Below, piece after piece: positions 25,278 through 36,092 of a stretch of 64,000 nucleotides of DNA (the stretch's first letter is position 1; each line of letters begins with the position of its first letter). Under the pieces are notes generated by a model. That model was not told where the DNA came from and searched no databases. It saw only the letters and a program-made list of their open reading frames with translations. The DNA is from Dysidea avara (Eukaryota > Porifera > Demospongiae > Dictyoceratida > Dysideidae). Both the position numbers and the translations under genes were made by a program. Location: positions 30,195,053 to 30,259,052 of the forward strand of contig NC_089274.1 of assembly GCF_963678975.1 (NCBI RefSeq). Direction: 5' to 3'.

Positions 25278-25527
25278 CACTGTTAAAATGAAGAGTAACC
25301 ACAACTCTCAAGGAGTTCCCAGAGTAGGGAGGATTTAACACTCCTGGAGAGTAACCATTACTCTAAAGGAGTAACTGGGGAGTAACACATGCTCTGAAGG
25401 TGGTGTCACTTACTCTTCAGAGTAATGGTTATTCTCTTCAGAGTGTTGGCTACTCTCCATGGGGTGTTAAATCCTCCCTACAATTGGAACTCTTCAGAGT
25501 GTTGGTTACTCTTTATTTTTAACAGTG
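25278..25527. mobile_element. 250-bp MITE, CACTGTTAAAA tips
   Basis: CACTGTTAAAATGAAGAGTA at the left and its near-complement TACTCTTTATTTTTAACAGTG at the right; arms of about 30 bp. The interior repeats GAGTAAC...TTACTC palindromes. The matching stretch of element A (about 2262-2275) lacks it. Its tips match those of C1/C2, so it may be their small relative. The target duplication is unclear (CT or CATGCT-like). Confidence 0.8.
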
Positions 25528-26867
25528 CATGCTGGAGAATGCATGCTGATACAATAACATTGAGGGAGGTAGGAAAGAGATATATAACTGTAGAGTCAGT
25601 TTGCAAACCTACATGGCTGTAGCTTATAGCAATATTAGACATGCTATACTCTATAAGACTGATGTGCATGTTAATTAACTGTGCAATAAATTTTTTAAAC
25701 TGTAGTTTGCTGAATCTTTGCTATTGAATGAGGCATGTGCATTGCCTACTGAGATGAAGTAGGAAACATAACATGGCAAAGATTTTATAGCGAGTTTATG
25801 AGTTCTAATGAATAATTCAGTAATGAATGTATATTATCTAGCATTGTTTATTTGTTAAGTGTGTATATACTCACTACTTACTGTCATGCTTGTGGATGGG
25901 AAGGCAATGCATGTTTAGCTACTCTTATCTGAATGTACTCTTTAAAGTTAACAACATCCACATTAATTTTTGCTTTAGGTCCAGTGTGATGAATGTGAGT
26001 GGTGGTACTATTTACAGTATGTATAAACAAGAAAAGTACGTAAACAAGAAATTGGATCCTCAAAAGAAGAGTGTACATAGTACAGTATATCAAAGCCATG
26101 TTGCACAACTGATGACACTTACGAAGTTCATTCAGTTTTCAAATTATTAGCTTTGCACAAGCAGTATATGTATAATTCAGTTAGAACTTACTAGCTACTA
26201 TGCATGTTGTAATTGCTCTCCTTGCTTATTTACCCAATTGTGTTGTAAATTGTCAGATATCCACACTTATAATTGAGTATGAAACCATGCATCTGCATGC
26301 TTGTGATAGCTATAAAGTAGCATACATGCACAGTACCATTCATTTGAAGTTCTGCAGACAAAGTGAGATAATGTACATAGGAATTAGGTACATCAGTATA
26401 GGACTATATATAGTGGGAAATGCATGAGAATGACAAGGATAAAATGCATGTGTGTGCTGATGAATAAATCTATAGTTACAGCTCAGTGGTAGGCAGATTA
26501 TTATGTTGTGTTCTAAGTTTACTCAGCTAGAAATGCTTGTAAAGACAGCCCATTGTAGCTAGGTGATTGCAAGGCTAGAAGACACTGAGAAAAGGCATAA
26601 TACGCATACGGTACGTACCATACGCGTATGTCTATACCGTACGCGTATGGTACGGAAAATCGTACCATACGCGTACGGTACAAAATACGCATATGGTATA
26701 GAACATTTACATCGTCAGTACCGTGTAAATAGCTTATTGAAATTACTATTCGTGTTACCATACTGGACATTTTAATAATTTTACAATTTACACTTGTGTT
26801 ATTTTGGAGGACACATCAGTAACTTTGTGTACCAATATACCATGTCGTTAGTTACTATAGTACATTA

Positions 26868-28012
26868 GGCCACACCAAGTCAAACCTTAGTTTCTGGTCA
26901 CCCGCCCGCATGGAAAACTGGAACCCCAGTTTATGAGGACTATTATTAATATTACAAGCGCTTAAGTGTACGTGACCAAGGACAGTGATTTTTAAACACT
27001 GCAAAAGATCGAGATACTCTAATAGAGCAGTCAGGCATTCTAATAGAGCAGTCACACTACCCTTAACTCTAATACTAGAATAGACATATACTACTATAAC
27101 GTTTTTGACTTGTCCTTGATTAGCTATATAGCTAGCTATTAGTAATGCTTCTGTTGCCAGTAAGTAACTTCAGTACAGTATGTATGTAGCATTGATCACT
27201 AGCCTAATGATCAGATATACCATAGCTTTAAACTTTCCTAACAATTCAGATGTAGTCCTCTAATGATTAGTCTAGTAACTCTTCTAGTGGATCTAAACTT
27301 GGACTTCCTTATCACTGATCACTGATATACTGACTAGAAATCCGGTAACATTTGGTGAGCTCAAACTTCAACTTTTCCATGGTTACATAATTGCAAGTAT
27401 GGTCCTAAATTAGCAAATGCATGACATCCCTTAGTTAAAACATTAACTTAGCTTTCCCACACAATCACTGAAAAACACTAGCCTGGAGCACTCAACAACT
27501 CAACTCAAAACTTTGACAGCTACTGTACTCAAGGTTTACTGTATAGAAGGCTGGAAACGCATGCATATATAGTTGGCTAAGACTTCACATTTGAAAGAGT
27601 TTCTGATGATGTGTTAATATAGTTTTGGATTATTATTAGCTAGCTAATAAATAATAATTTCCTGACATAGCTAATGAAACATTTCATTTGTAAAGCAAAA
27701 GTAGCTACATGAGCAGACCTTTCCTTAGTGTTAGCTACACATTGTTGTGCTCAGCAGTGTAGCTAGCCATCAACAATTTTCCTGGTGCATTTTGCAGAAG
27801 CATAATTAACTACTTATGCTATAAGAATGTTGGTTAAGCTTGGTTGTAAACTCAATATAAAATGGGTAAATTTAGCAAAATTAATAACATTACAGTATTA
27901 CTGGTGTATATGTAAGAGTCTATGATAGTCCTGAAGTCCTGATCATCCGCCCGCCCGCATCCTTTTGTTGGCTAGGGAGTGACCAGAAACTAAGGTATGA
28001 CTTGGAGTGGCC
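26868..28012. mobile_element. PIF/Harbinger-like element, 1145 bp, TSD TTA
   Basis: GGCCACACCAAGTCAAACCT at the left pairs with the complement ending at 28012; the inverted repeat runs through TTAGTTTCTGGTCAC (about 38 bp). TTA flanks both ends (26865-26867 and 28013-28015). GG-starting tips with a 3-bp TWA duplication are the known PIF/Harbinger pattern. Related tips are at 37890/51797 and 50818/51261. No transposase is visible. It contains two dispersed TCTATTAGAGTAT motifs (27005-27055, inverted). Confidence 0.75.
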
Positions 28013-28139
28013 TTAGTAGAGTGTAACGTGAACATTAGATTGTTCTGAAACCAATCCTACAGGAAATGGGAGGTACAAAGATGGAATCCATACCTATACA
28101 CAATATTGCTGAATAACCACTGTTAGCACTGAAGAATCT

Positions 28140-29090
28140 GAGAGTTGTTTACCATAAGGACAAAGAAGAACAGTGCACCGATGTGAGAAGCACAGCTCAA
28201 GACCATCAGAAACAAGTTGACATCATATTGCTTGATTTTGCTAAAGCTTTTGACACAGTTCCACACCAGCGATTACTTACGAAATTACAATACTATATGG
28301 CATTAGGAACAATACATATAACTGGATCAAAACATGGTTAACTGATCGGACACAATGTGTACTTCTTAATGGCAAATCCTCAACCTCAGTAACAGTTACA
28401 TCAGGGGTACCACAAGGAACAGTACTTGGTCCTCTGATGTTCTTGTTGTATATTAATGACATTACCAGAAGTATTTTATCCCCACTACGGCTGTTTGCTG
28501 ACGACTGCTTGTTTTATAGAGTAATTGATTCCCCGAATGATGCTTCCATCCTTCAGCAAGATCTTGAGACCACAACTGGAATATGCTTCAGTAGTATGGG
28601 ACCCTATTTATAACAGTGATATACATAAACTTGAAAATATTCAAAGAAGAGCAGCAAGGTGGGTATTTAAAGATTACAGTAGATCCAGTTCAGTTACTTC
28701 CATGCTCCAACATCTCTCCTGGCCTGAATTTAAAACTTGACGCAAGATATCCAGACTGCAGACATTTTACAAAGTATACTTCATAACCAAATTCCCTTAT
28801 CTATTCCGTTCAATTATCTCCCAATGACCAGAGAAACCAGGCAATATCACCAGTACCATTTCATACTCCCTACAACATCTACTACAGCTTACCAAAAAGT
28901 TTTTTCTCCAGAACAGCTCAAGACTGGAACTCGTTGCCACAACTCCTAATTGATTTAAATGACTCTGACTCTTTCTCAGTTAACGTTTCTAATTATTGTA
29001 GTAATGTACATGTGTGATTTTTTTTTTTGAGCGCATCAGCAGTGCTGGCTGCTCAGTAATAATAAATAAATAAATAAAATAAATAGATTC
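28140..29090 (+). pseudogene. LINE ORF2 fragment with RT catalytic motifs
   Basis: Plus-strand frames give KQVDIILLDFAKAFDTVPHQ (RT motif A), then SGVPQGTVLGPLMFLLYIND (motif B), then LRLFADDCLLYR (motif C, catalytic FADD intact). After a jump, possibly an internal deletion, come LEYASVVWDPIYNSDIHKLE and RRAARWVFKDYSR. Frameshifts separate the blocks. The 3' end is an AATAAATAAATAAA-type tail (29059-29089). Jockey/CR1/L2-type clade by motif; it differs from the minus-strand copy at 13800-16010. Located inside element D. Confidence 0.9.
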
Positions 29091-29216
29091 ACTACCAATA
29101 TCTTCTGGTAAATGATACTTCTGTGTTAATTTATTGACAACATGGCTTCAAGTTCACTATCTGAACACTTGGATTGTTCTGCACATACATATACTGGAAT
29201 ATAATTGTTGCTGAAT

Positions 29217-29568
29217 GCATGGGGGGGGCTAAAGCCCCCCCCTTGGTCTGCTGAGGGGGGCTTAGCCCCCCTCAGAATGATATCACACCGAAATTATCTT
29301 TCTTGGAGTGGGGCTGAAAACCGTGATAAAGATCGAGATACTCTAATAGAGCAGTCACTCTAATAAAGTAGTCAGTGTGTAGCGAGCTATGAAAGGATTT
29401 TTATGTAGTTTATCAGCTAGAAATGGTTAGCTGGTGAGGTGGAAAGCTCTTGTCAGTTGGTTGCGACCCGGTTTTTTTTTTTTTTGGTCTCACCTTACCA
29501 AACTATAGAAATAAGTCTGGGTCAGCCCAGCCCCCCCCCCCTCATATAAACTACTTCCTCCGCCGCTG
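29217..29568 (+). repeat. GC-tipped dispersed repeat, copy 1
   Basis: About 350 bp very similar to 37199-37550 in the same orientation. Both start with a G-run hairpin (GGGGGGGCT...AGCCCCCCC, then GAGGGGGGCTTAG), contain two dispersed TCTATTAGAGTAT motifs (inverted), a poly-T run and GGTCTCACCTTACC, and end near TCCGCC. Could be a SINE-like or MITE family; no pol III boxes were confirmed. Confidence 0.8.
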
Positions 29569-29843
29569 GCTAAATGTGACTTGGTAACTGGTTATATTTG
29601 TTTGTTTGCTTTTCTTCCTTTACGTTTTGTTATCTTGTGTAGTGTTGCAAAATTAATGTTAGCTATTCAGTATTTGTTGTACTATTATAGCAATGAGCAT
29701 GCACATTATCAGTTGGTCACTATAGCTTTAAATTGTGTTATATATAGCTGGTACCAGCTCTGTTGAATGTGTTGTGTAGACAAGCTGGCATGAAGGGTGC
29801 ATGTGGGTTGTATGAAACCGGAGTCGTTATTATTTTATTATTA

Positions 29844-30050
29844 TTAAAGCTTTACAGTGGCCAATTGAAGGTCTGACAGCAACATGTGCTGCAGCCTTTG
29901 GATTAACCGTGCTACCAGCTGGCTGTATGGGATTTCTAAACCCTTGCAAAAACGCTTCCAAATATCAGGCAACGTGTGGAGTCTTTTACGGTGGAATTCA
30001 CACCAGAGTTTCTCTTTCTTTGTGGAGGTGGACTTGTAGTACTCCCTCAA
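29844..30050 (-). CDS. Unidentified ORF fragment in element D
   Basis: A 68-codon frame containing LWCEFHRKRLHTLPDIWKRF and LVARLIQRLQHMLLSDLQ. The dense charged and aromatic pattern looks like real protein rather than chance. In the same frame it can be extended upstream (KEIFENLREYYK) to a stop near 30077, and a CAG/TAAG junction upstream suggests a possible splice site. It ends in a stop followed by TAATAATAATAAAATAATAA. It lies in the small part of element D not explained by later insertions, so it may be the remnant of D's own protein. Family not recognised. Confidence 0.35.
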   Translation of the reverse strand: MREYYKSTSTKKEKLWCEFHRKRLHTLPDIWKRFCKGLEIPYSQLVARLIQRLQHMLLSDLQLATVKL

Positions 30051-30129
30051 ATTTTCGAATATTTCCTTACTGAAGTGACATCACTAGCTCTTCGCTGAAT
30101 TCGTCAAAAGCGTCTCCGTTCGTATATGG

Positions 30130-32342
30130 TAGGGTCCGCAACGTGAAATTTCGACTTCCGAGAAACAACTACCAAACCAACCAAAAATGCTAGACTAGGT
30201 ACCACTTAGAAAATTCCAGATTGGCGTTATTTTTCATTAACGTCTTGTCGTGCAAATCGGCGAATATGCTTACAAATCACGAGATTTTTTGCTATATCTT
30301 CAAGGAAATGTCTTTTAAAGCTACAATACGCGCTTTCAACCTTTCTTATTAACTGTACTCTAAACTAAAACCATCAGTGGCTGCATTGTCTAGAGCAATT
30401 TCCAGGCGCAGCATCGCGAAAATGAAATTTCGGACTCGAAAAAAGTTTCGATGCCACTGGAGCACACAGTAGTGATGCCAAAGTAACCCTCCCAGGTAAA
30501 ACTGATCTGGCATGGGTCCAACTACTACCACACGAAATACCATCGAATTCCAAAATTGTTTGCCATCTGGGTGAGCTCGACGGCTGTCAAAATTCGTCAA
30601 AAATGCCGATTTTATTCACTTACGGGAACTTTTGCTAGCCAGATGTGCTAGTTTATTTCTCAAAAACTTACTAGACCCATAACCAGTAGCTTTCATTCTT
30701 AGGGTTGGTCTGGCAGCTCTTCTAGCGACCTCAAAAACCACCAAATGCCGATATCCACGAATTTTGCCGATGTTGACCAATTTACAATGCGTTAAAGAAA
30801 TCTTGCACACCAAACGTGATGCTTTGCCTCTCTAAAGTCATGCTGCATCCTTTTTTAGTTATATTCGTCCATAGGGTCGCACTGGCGACTCTCTAATCGA
30901 GGCCAAAATCCATCAAAATGCCCATCTCACCATTTGTCATCAGTGTTAGGAAGTTTTACATGTCAAACATGTTGGTTTACCTCTCTACATCCTTGCTGGA
31001 CCATTCAATCACCTTCGTCTGTGTAGGTAGCTTTCTTCAGTCTCTTGAAAACGCCAATGTATGCCAATTGGGCGCAACCATCAACACCAGTTAATGCTTA
31101 GCTATTTTGTTTCATTGGTTCCACACAAAAATGACAGGAAAACCAGCAGAAATGTAATAGAGCGCAAATGGAGTTAGTTTAGCTCTAAATATTGTACTCT
31201 GCATGTTTATACAAATGATTACCGAAATGCAAATGACGATTATCAAAAACCACAATCGAAATTTCCATTCGTGTAGAGTTCCTAAGGTGGATATTTAGAA
31301 CTAGACTAACTCCAGTTGGGTTATGTAATATTTCTGCTGGATTTTCGTGGAATCAATGAAACAAAATAAGCAGTAAGTGGTGTTGATGGTTGCGCCGCGG
31401 CCCAATTAGCGTGCTCTGGCATTTTCAAAAGACTGAACTGAGAAAGGTGCCTACACAGACGAAGGTGATTGAAACGTCTAGTAAAGATTTATAGAAGCAA
31501 ACCAGCATGTTTGACTTGTAAAACTTCCTAAAACTGATGACAAATGGTGAGATGGGCATTTTGATGGATTTTGGCCTCGATAAGAGAGCCGCCATTGCCA
31601 CCCTATGGATGAATATAACTAAACAAGGATACAGCATGACTTTAGAGAGGCAAAGCATCACGTTTGGGTGCAAAATTTCTTTAACGCATTGTAAATTGGT
31701 CGATATCGACAAAATTCGTGGATATCAGCATTTGGTGGTTTTTGAGGTCGCTTGAAGAGCTGCCAGACCAATCCTATGAATGAAAGCTCCGGGCTATGGG
31801 TTTAGCAAGCTTTTGAGAAGTAAACTAGCACATCTGGCTAGCAAAAGTTCCCGTCAGTGAATAAAATCGGCATTTTAGATGAATTTTTGACAGCCGTCGA
31901 GCTCAGCCAGATGGCAAACAATTTTGGAATTCGATGGTAATTCGTGTGAAAGTAGTTGGACCCATGCCAGACCAGTTTTACCTGGGAGGGTTACTTTGGC
32001 ATTGCTACTGTGTGCTCCAGTGGCATCGAAACTTTTTTCGAGTCTGAAATTTCATTTTCGCGATGCTGCGGCTGGAAATTGCTCCAGACATTGCAGCCAC
32101 TGATGATTTTAGAGTACAGTTAGCAAGAAAGGTTGAGAGCGCGTATTGTAGCTTTAAAAGACATTTCCTTGAAGATATAGCAAAAAATCTCGTAATTTGT
32201 AAGCATATTCGTCGATTTGCACGACAAGACGTTAATGAAAAATAACGCCAATCTGGAATTTTCTAAGTGATACCTAGCCTAGCATTTGTGGTTGGTTTGG
32301 TAGTTGATTTTAGGAGGTCGAAATTTCACGTTGCGGACCCTA
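30130..32342. mobile_element. FB2, 2.2-kb near-perfect inverted repeat, 7-bp TSD
   Basis: The left arm (about 30130-31200) is the inverted copy of the right arm (about 31285-32342); the loop is about 85 bp. Outer tips are TAGGGTCCGCAACGTGAAAT and complement. TATATGG flanks both sides (30123-30129 and 32343-32349). Arms are about 1.06 kb and match closely along their whole length, with scattered substitutions. Open frames of 60-95 codons appear in both arms as mirror images, none recognised. A transcript across it could form a long hairpin. Confidence 0.9.
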
Positions 32343-32542
32343 TATATGGTGCAAAATTACTTCAAAAACTTTCTACCACTCTCCATCCGGGAAGATCACA
32401 AAACTCACCTATAAAGCTACGGACAATTCCACTCGCCACTGATTACTACTGAGTTACGGATGAAAGTTTACGTCATGCGAGACACGGATATGTTTGTGCG
32501 CGAGTCTCCGTTTCCAATCCCTGTTGGTATACTGTATCTATG

Positions 32543-32660
32543 GTGGCACTTCCAGCAGGTACTTAAACGCACCCCAAGAAAGATAGAACGAATTTAAGGA
32601 TCGGTTGTGGGTTCTTGTTGGTTGTCATTAGTAACGAAGTACTAATTGTGGGAATAGCTG
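32543..32660 (+). repeat. Repeat X, right part
   Basis: After element D the sequence resumes with GTGGCACTTCCAGCAGG and, from about 32596, GGATCGGTTGTGGGTTCTTG through GTAACGAAGTACTAATTGTG. This matches the minus strand of 36110-36045, where the R2-like ORF begins. The match stops near 32655. Confidence 0.65.
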
Positions 32661-34040
32661 ACTCAATGTGTTCATCTTCGGATGTATCAAGTAGGGAACT
32701 TAATGTATCACTTGTTGTTGCTAGTATGTGAGTTGTTTTTGCTCACTTTGACTTTAGAATGTACAGTCTGGGGCCCACACTTTTTAATCGGCATAAATCA
32801 GTATGTAGCTACACTACAACAAACAAGTATGGTGACAAGCTCACAGTCTAAGCACAATCTAAAGGAATTTTGTTCAGTGTGTGAGGAGCAAACATTCAGA
32901 TACCTCAAGGAGGCTCTATTGTGTGTACAATGATTCATTAACCGAGTAGTGGACTAATGCCAGATATCTCAGCCTGAGAAGTAAGTTAAATCCAGGATGG
33001 GGTCTATTTTACAGAATGGAATGCTTTCTGGATCAAAACTTGCAGGTTGGCTAGCCGCTATCATTGCTGAAATTGCTTTTTATCAGTAGAGCCTCCAGGA
33101 AAATGGAATAGGATAATAATAAAATAATAATAGCTGTCTCATGCAGTGATTGTTCTACTACCTGATATATCAAGCAGGTCTCTTCAATTCATTTAGTGCA
33201 TGACCAAGGCAAGTTTTGTTACTACAATACAGTAGCCGATTGGATGTCAGTTGTTTCTGCTGATCTTGACAAGATAAATAGTTCAGAAGACCACTCAATT
33301 TCTTCAGTTTCAGAGTATAATATGCACAGAGAAATTAACTAGAAAGTTACTGGTGACAAGAAAAGGCTAGGTGATCATGACTTTATTCAGTCTAATGAAC
33401 AGATCGAATAGTATATATGGTTGATTGAGTGAGGTATCACTTGCAGAATGTTCAGACGACCAGCGATGTGATGCATGGATTCATCAAATTTTTGTTGCGG
33501 TTGGAGACATTAATAAATATCCAAAAGCAAACTGACTGTATAATGTTAATTCACTTTCTTTATATTTTCTCAATTTTGAGCCTGTATACAAATAATAAAA
33601 TTTTTCTTAGTCAATAGAAATCCTAAAATAAGATAAGAGAGAAAATACATCTTTGTTTACCTATACAGTAAAACTTCAAAGGAAAATGAAGAAAACATAC
33701 AGACAAATCAATTAAATTAGTACAACTATAATAAGGTGAATTACAAATTTAAATACTTAATATGAATTAGAGCCTTTAGATAATTATTGTTTCAAAGCGA
33801 AGATGGAAAAATCAAAGACTGGTGAGATCTTGGTTAATTAACAACAGTGGTTGGAGTTTAAAAGGGTGGTAACTTCTTGTTCTTGAATATGTTGCAAAGT
33901 GGAGGTACAAATCAAAATCAATTTCATTATGAAAAATTTGTATACATAAATAATCTACAGTAGTATTACTGTATTCATTTGTCCTTCATTTAAACATGCT
34001 ACAACAGTGTCAGTACATTGGCAGTCTACCTTGAAATCTC
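32661..34040. other. No gene seen
   Basis: AT-rich; no open frame longer than 83 codons and no domain. 32995-33030 (GGGGTCTATTTTACAGAATG) resembles the start of repeat X. Otherwise nothing recognisable. Confidence 0.45.
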
Positions 34041-34200
34041 AACTCTAGAGTAGATCCAACATAGAGCAGCCCGCACTGTAACAAATACGTGATCCCACTG
34101 TAATTTCATGGACCAGCTGGATTGGGAATCACTTGAAAATAGACAAACAAATTTAACTTGTTGTGTTTGAAGTGAAACGTGTGACTAGGATTCTTAGGTG
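34040..34200 (+). pseudogene. LINE ORF2 thumb-region remnant
   Basis: One frame reads IQHRAARTVTNT, stop, SHCNFMDQLDWESLENRQTN. This corresponds to the VQRRAAR...L.W.SLE.RR segment common in jockey/CR1/L2-type proteins. It has one in-frame stop and no intact neighbours, so it is a short relic. Confidence 0.5.
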
Positions 34201-34861
34201 GTATGTAATTAATGTGAGTGTTCCATTTCAGGTCTGACTAGATACATTGAAATTACACACACATCTTGGTCCAAATCAAGTATGCCTCGTGGCTATGGCA
34301 TGGTTTCACATGAGAAGGCTTATAATTGAGGTCTGGTTGATCTTGCAAGTTTTGGCATTTAGCCTGATTCAAGGCTAGCAGTCAGACACATCCTTGAATT
34401 TGTGCAACAGAAAAATCAGCTCATTATTGAACATGGCACTAATCCACTGCACCGGCTCTTAATAACTCCATGCATACACTTCAGTGATGTTTGCAGAATA
34501 TAGCCTCCTTGTGGTCTGCCAAAATATGTGCTCCTCACACACCGCACAAAATTCTTCAAGTTCTAATTCAGCTGGCTCTTTCTGTTACCAGTGTCTTCCT
34601 GCTTGCTTTATTTGTACACTTGACTTATGACTTGAAAAGCTGGCCTAGACTGTTTTCTAAAGTCAAAATAAGCAAAACAGCTCACATAAAGTGCCCTTCT
34701 TGATATATCCGCAGATGAACCATGGATGAACATCACTGATACAGCTCATCCCACAATTTTTTTTTTTCCCCGGGCTGGATGGACTGCCCTTGCCTACCAC
34801 CCCCAGCACAAAGAAAGCACGTGCTGGACAACTGAATAAAAAGGACCAGAATGCTAAAAGT

Positions 34862-36091
34862 TTAAAAGTCCCTGTGCTCATCAATGCGGCCCATCTCAGG
34901 AGAGGCATCAGAGGAGCGATGCGAGATGGACCTACTTCCACGTATCCACAATGTAGCTGACCGAAGTAGAGAAATAGACAATGTGCATCGGATAAAAGCC
35001 AGAGTCTGACTGTAACTAGTAGAGCCGCGGCGAGATAGATGGTCAGCCAAACGACGGTAGAAAACTATTGCCTCCCTTCCCATACCTCCAGTGGTTGCAA
35101 ACACAAGGGGAGTGAAGGAGGCCTGCTCAACCTCTCTGACACGGTCACCATACTCACGTTTCTTCTGTGCCTCATGACGTCGATACAAAGAGGGGACACT
35201 GGTGTTGCAGTAGCTCGGTGCATTAGGATGAAACACCCTTACGTCAAAAAAGGCACTTTGCCGCTGCCCCCAGAATCCCCTAGCATATATGTCTACCCTA
35301 GCCTCATCCTGACGGTTGGCAGTCCTAGGTGCAATGATCTCCCCAGTAAGTGGCTGTAAAGGTGGCTCAAGGGCCACATCATGACATGTCTTGGAAAGCC
35401 ACTCTGCAGTGATGTTTCGCAAAGCATTGTGGCGAACAAATGTGAGGCCTCCATGTCTGCAAATCATAGCATGATCCGCAGAAAATGGGACCCCACAAAC
35501 ACAGTGACTGGGTATGTTCAGGAGCTTCCAGCCGTATCCAAGATGCAAGGCATCCCAAAATTCTTGCTTCATCAGATGGAATCCCTGCTCTGCTAAAGGC
35601 AATGCTGTCAGCCAGGCAGAAGCACCCGGTTCACTGTTCAGGTCTAAAACTCTTTGGGATTGTGACGAAAGATTAGATTTGATCGTAGAAGCCCTCCCCC
35701 TCAAAGTAGAGCGACGATCCTGATGAATCTGAGCCTTGATAGAACTAACGTCGGGTAGAGGGGCTAGTAGATTCTGAGCAACAATCAAAGATCTCAGAGA
35801 GTGTGTGATTTTGATAGATGCAGTAAACTGAGAATCAGCAATGTCTACAGGATTGACAATACCCAAGCCACCTAGGCGGCAGGGTAGAGAGAGCACATCA
35901 CGCTCTAAGGCAGAACAAGCACCATGGCCAGTGAGGGCAGGGATCAGCTTCAAATGGATGGCATCCTCTAGAGGCTGAAACAGGGGCCCGACATTGGGGA
36001 TGGTCCTCATGATGTATACCCACCGGCCTATCATCCCATGAGTGAAAGCACAAACCACAATTAATACTTCGTTACTAATGACAACCAACAA
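34862..36091 (-). CDS. C-terminal part of an R2-like (RLE-type) retrotransposon protein
   Basis: A 409-codon frame without any stop, unusual among the broken elements around it. N-terminal half: GACSALERDVLSLPCRLGGL, a thumb or linker region seen in many invertebrate retrotransposon proteins. Residues about 195-230 hold a CxC...H....C zinc knuckle followed by RHN (CVCGVPFSADHAMICRHGG, then FVRHNALRN). Next is a PD-(D/E)xK-like pattern ARVDIYARGF...FFDVRVF. Zinc knuckle, RHN and D...DVxV in this order match the restriction-like endonuclease end of R2/NeSL-type LINEs. Further on: RRHEAQKKREYGDRVREVEQ. The reverse transcriptase upstream is missing: at about 36091 the sequence changes to repeat X. 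The true start is unknown; this is a 5'-truncated piece. Clade assignment is inference. Confidence 0.75.
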   Translation of the reverse strand: MLVVISNEVLIVVCAFTHGMIGRWVYIMRTIPNVGPLFQPLEDAIHLKLIPALTGHGACSALERDVLSLPCRLGGLGIVNPVDIADSQFTASIKITHSLRSLIVAQNLLAPLPDVSSIKAQIHQDRRSTLRGRASTIKSNLSSQSQRVLDLNSEPGASAWLTALPLAEQGFHLMKQEFWDALHLGYGWKLLNIPSHCVCGVPFSADHAMICRHGGLTFVRHNALRNITAEWLSKTCHDVALEPPLQPLTGEIIAPRTANRQDEARVDIYARGFWGQRQSAFFDVRVFHPNAPSYCNTSVPSLYRRHEAQKKREYGDRVREVEQASFTPLVFATTGGMGREAIVFYRRLADHLSRRGSTSYSQTLAFIRCTLSISLLRSATLWIRGSRSISHRSSDASPEMGRIDEHRDF

Positions 36092-36092
36092 G

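Larger units (their letters stand above)
22894..26705. mobile_element. Element B, 3.8-kb inverted copy of A without the 7-kb insert
   Basis: The tips TGTTCTATACCATATGCGTA and complement, with ACGCGT palindrome clusters, are the same as in A. TTTA flanks both sides (22890-22893 and 26706-26709). Reading its minus strand gives A's order: 26705 to about 25085 equals 1057-2470, and 25084 to 22894 equals 9534-12028. It lacks the 7.06-kb insert and carries two private insertions: a truncated LINE (23273-23580) and a 250-bp MITE (25278-25527). No transposase frame. Confidence 0.88.
22492..32542. mobile_element. Element D, 10-kb CATAGAT-tip element, 7-bp TSD
   Basis: CATAGATACAGTATACCAAC at 22492 and its complement ending at 32542 pair for 36 bp (through GGGATTGGAAACGGA). 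The direct repeat GTGGCAC flanks both sides (22485-22491 and 32543-32549). Outside the duplication, repeat X continues in step with its copy at 36093-36463, supporting a single insertion. The tips share CATAGAT...GGGAT(A/T)GGAAAC with the elements at 12698 and 40045. Most of the 10 kb is later insertions: B (22894-26705), a Harbinger-like MITE (26868-28012), a LINE fragment, a GC-tipped repeat and FB2 (30130-32342). What remains is about 1.5 kb, including an unidentified open frame at 29844-30050. Confidence 0.8.

Noticed and set aside
31425-32245. Open frames of 60-95 codons in FB2
   Set aside because: Mirror-image versions appear in both arms and none matches a known domain; they most likely arise by chance.
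35039-35723. Plus-strand open frames opposite the R2-like frame
   Set aside because: They are antisense shadows of the 409-codon minus-strand frame, whose motifs are recognisable.
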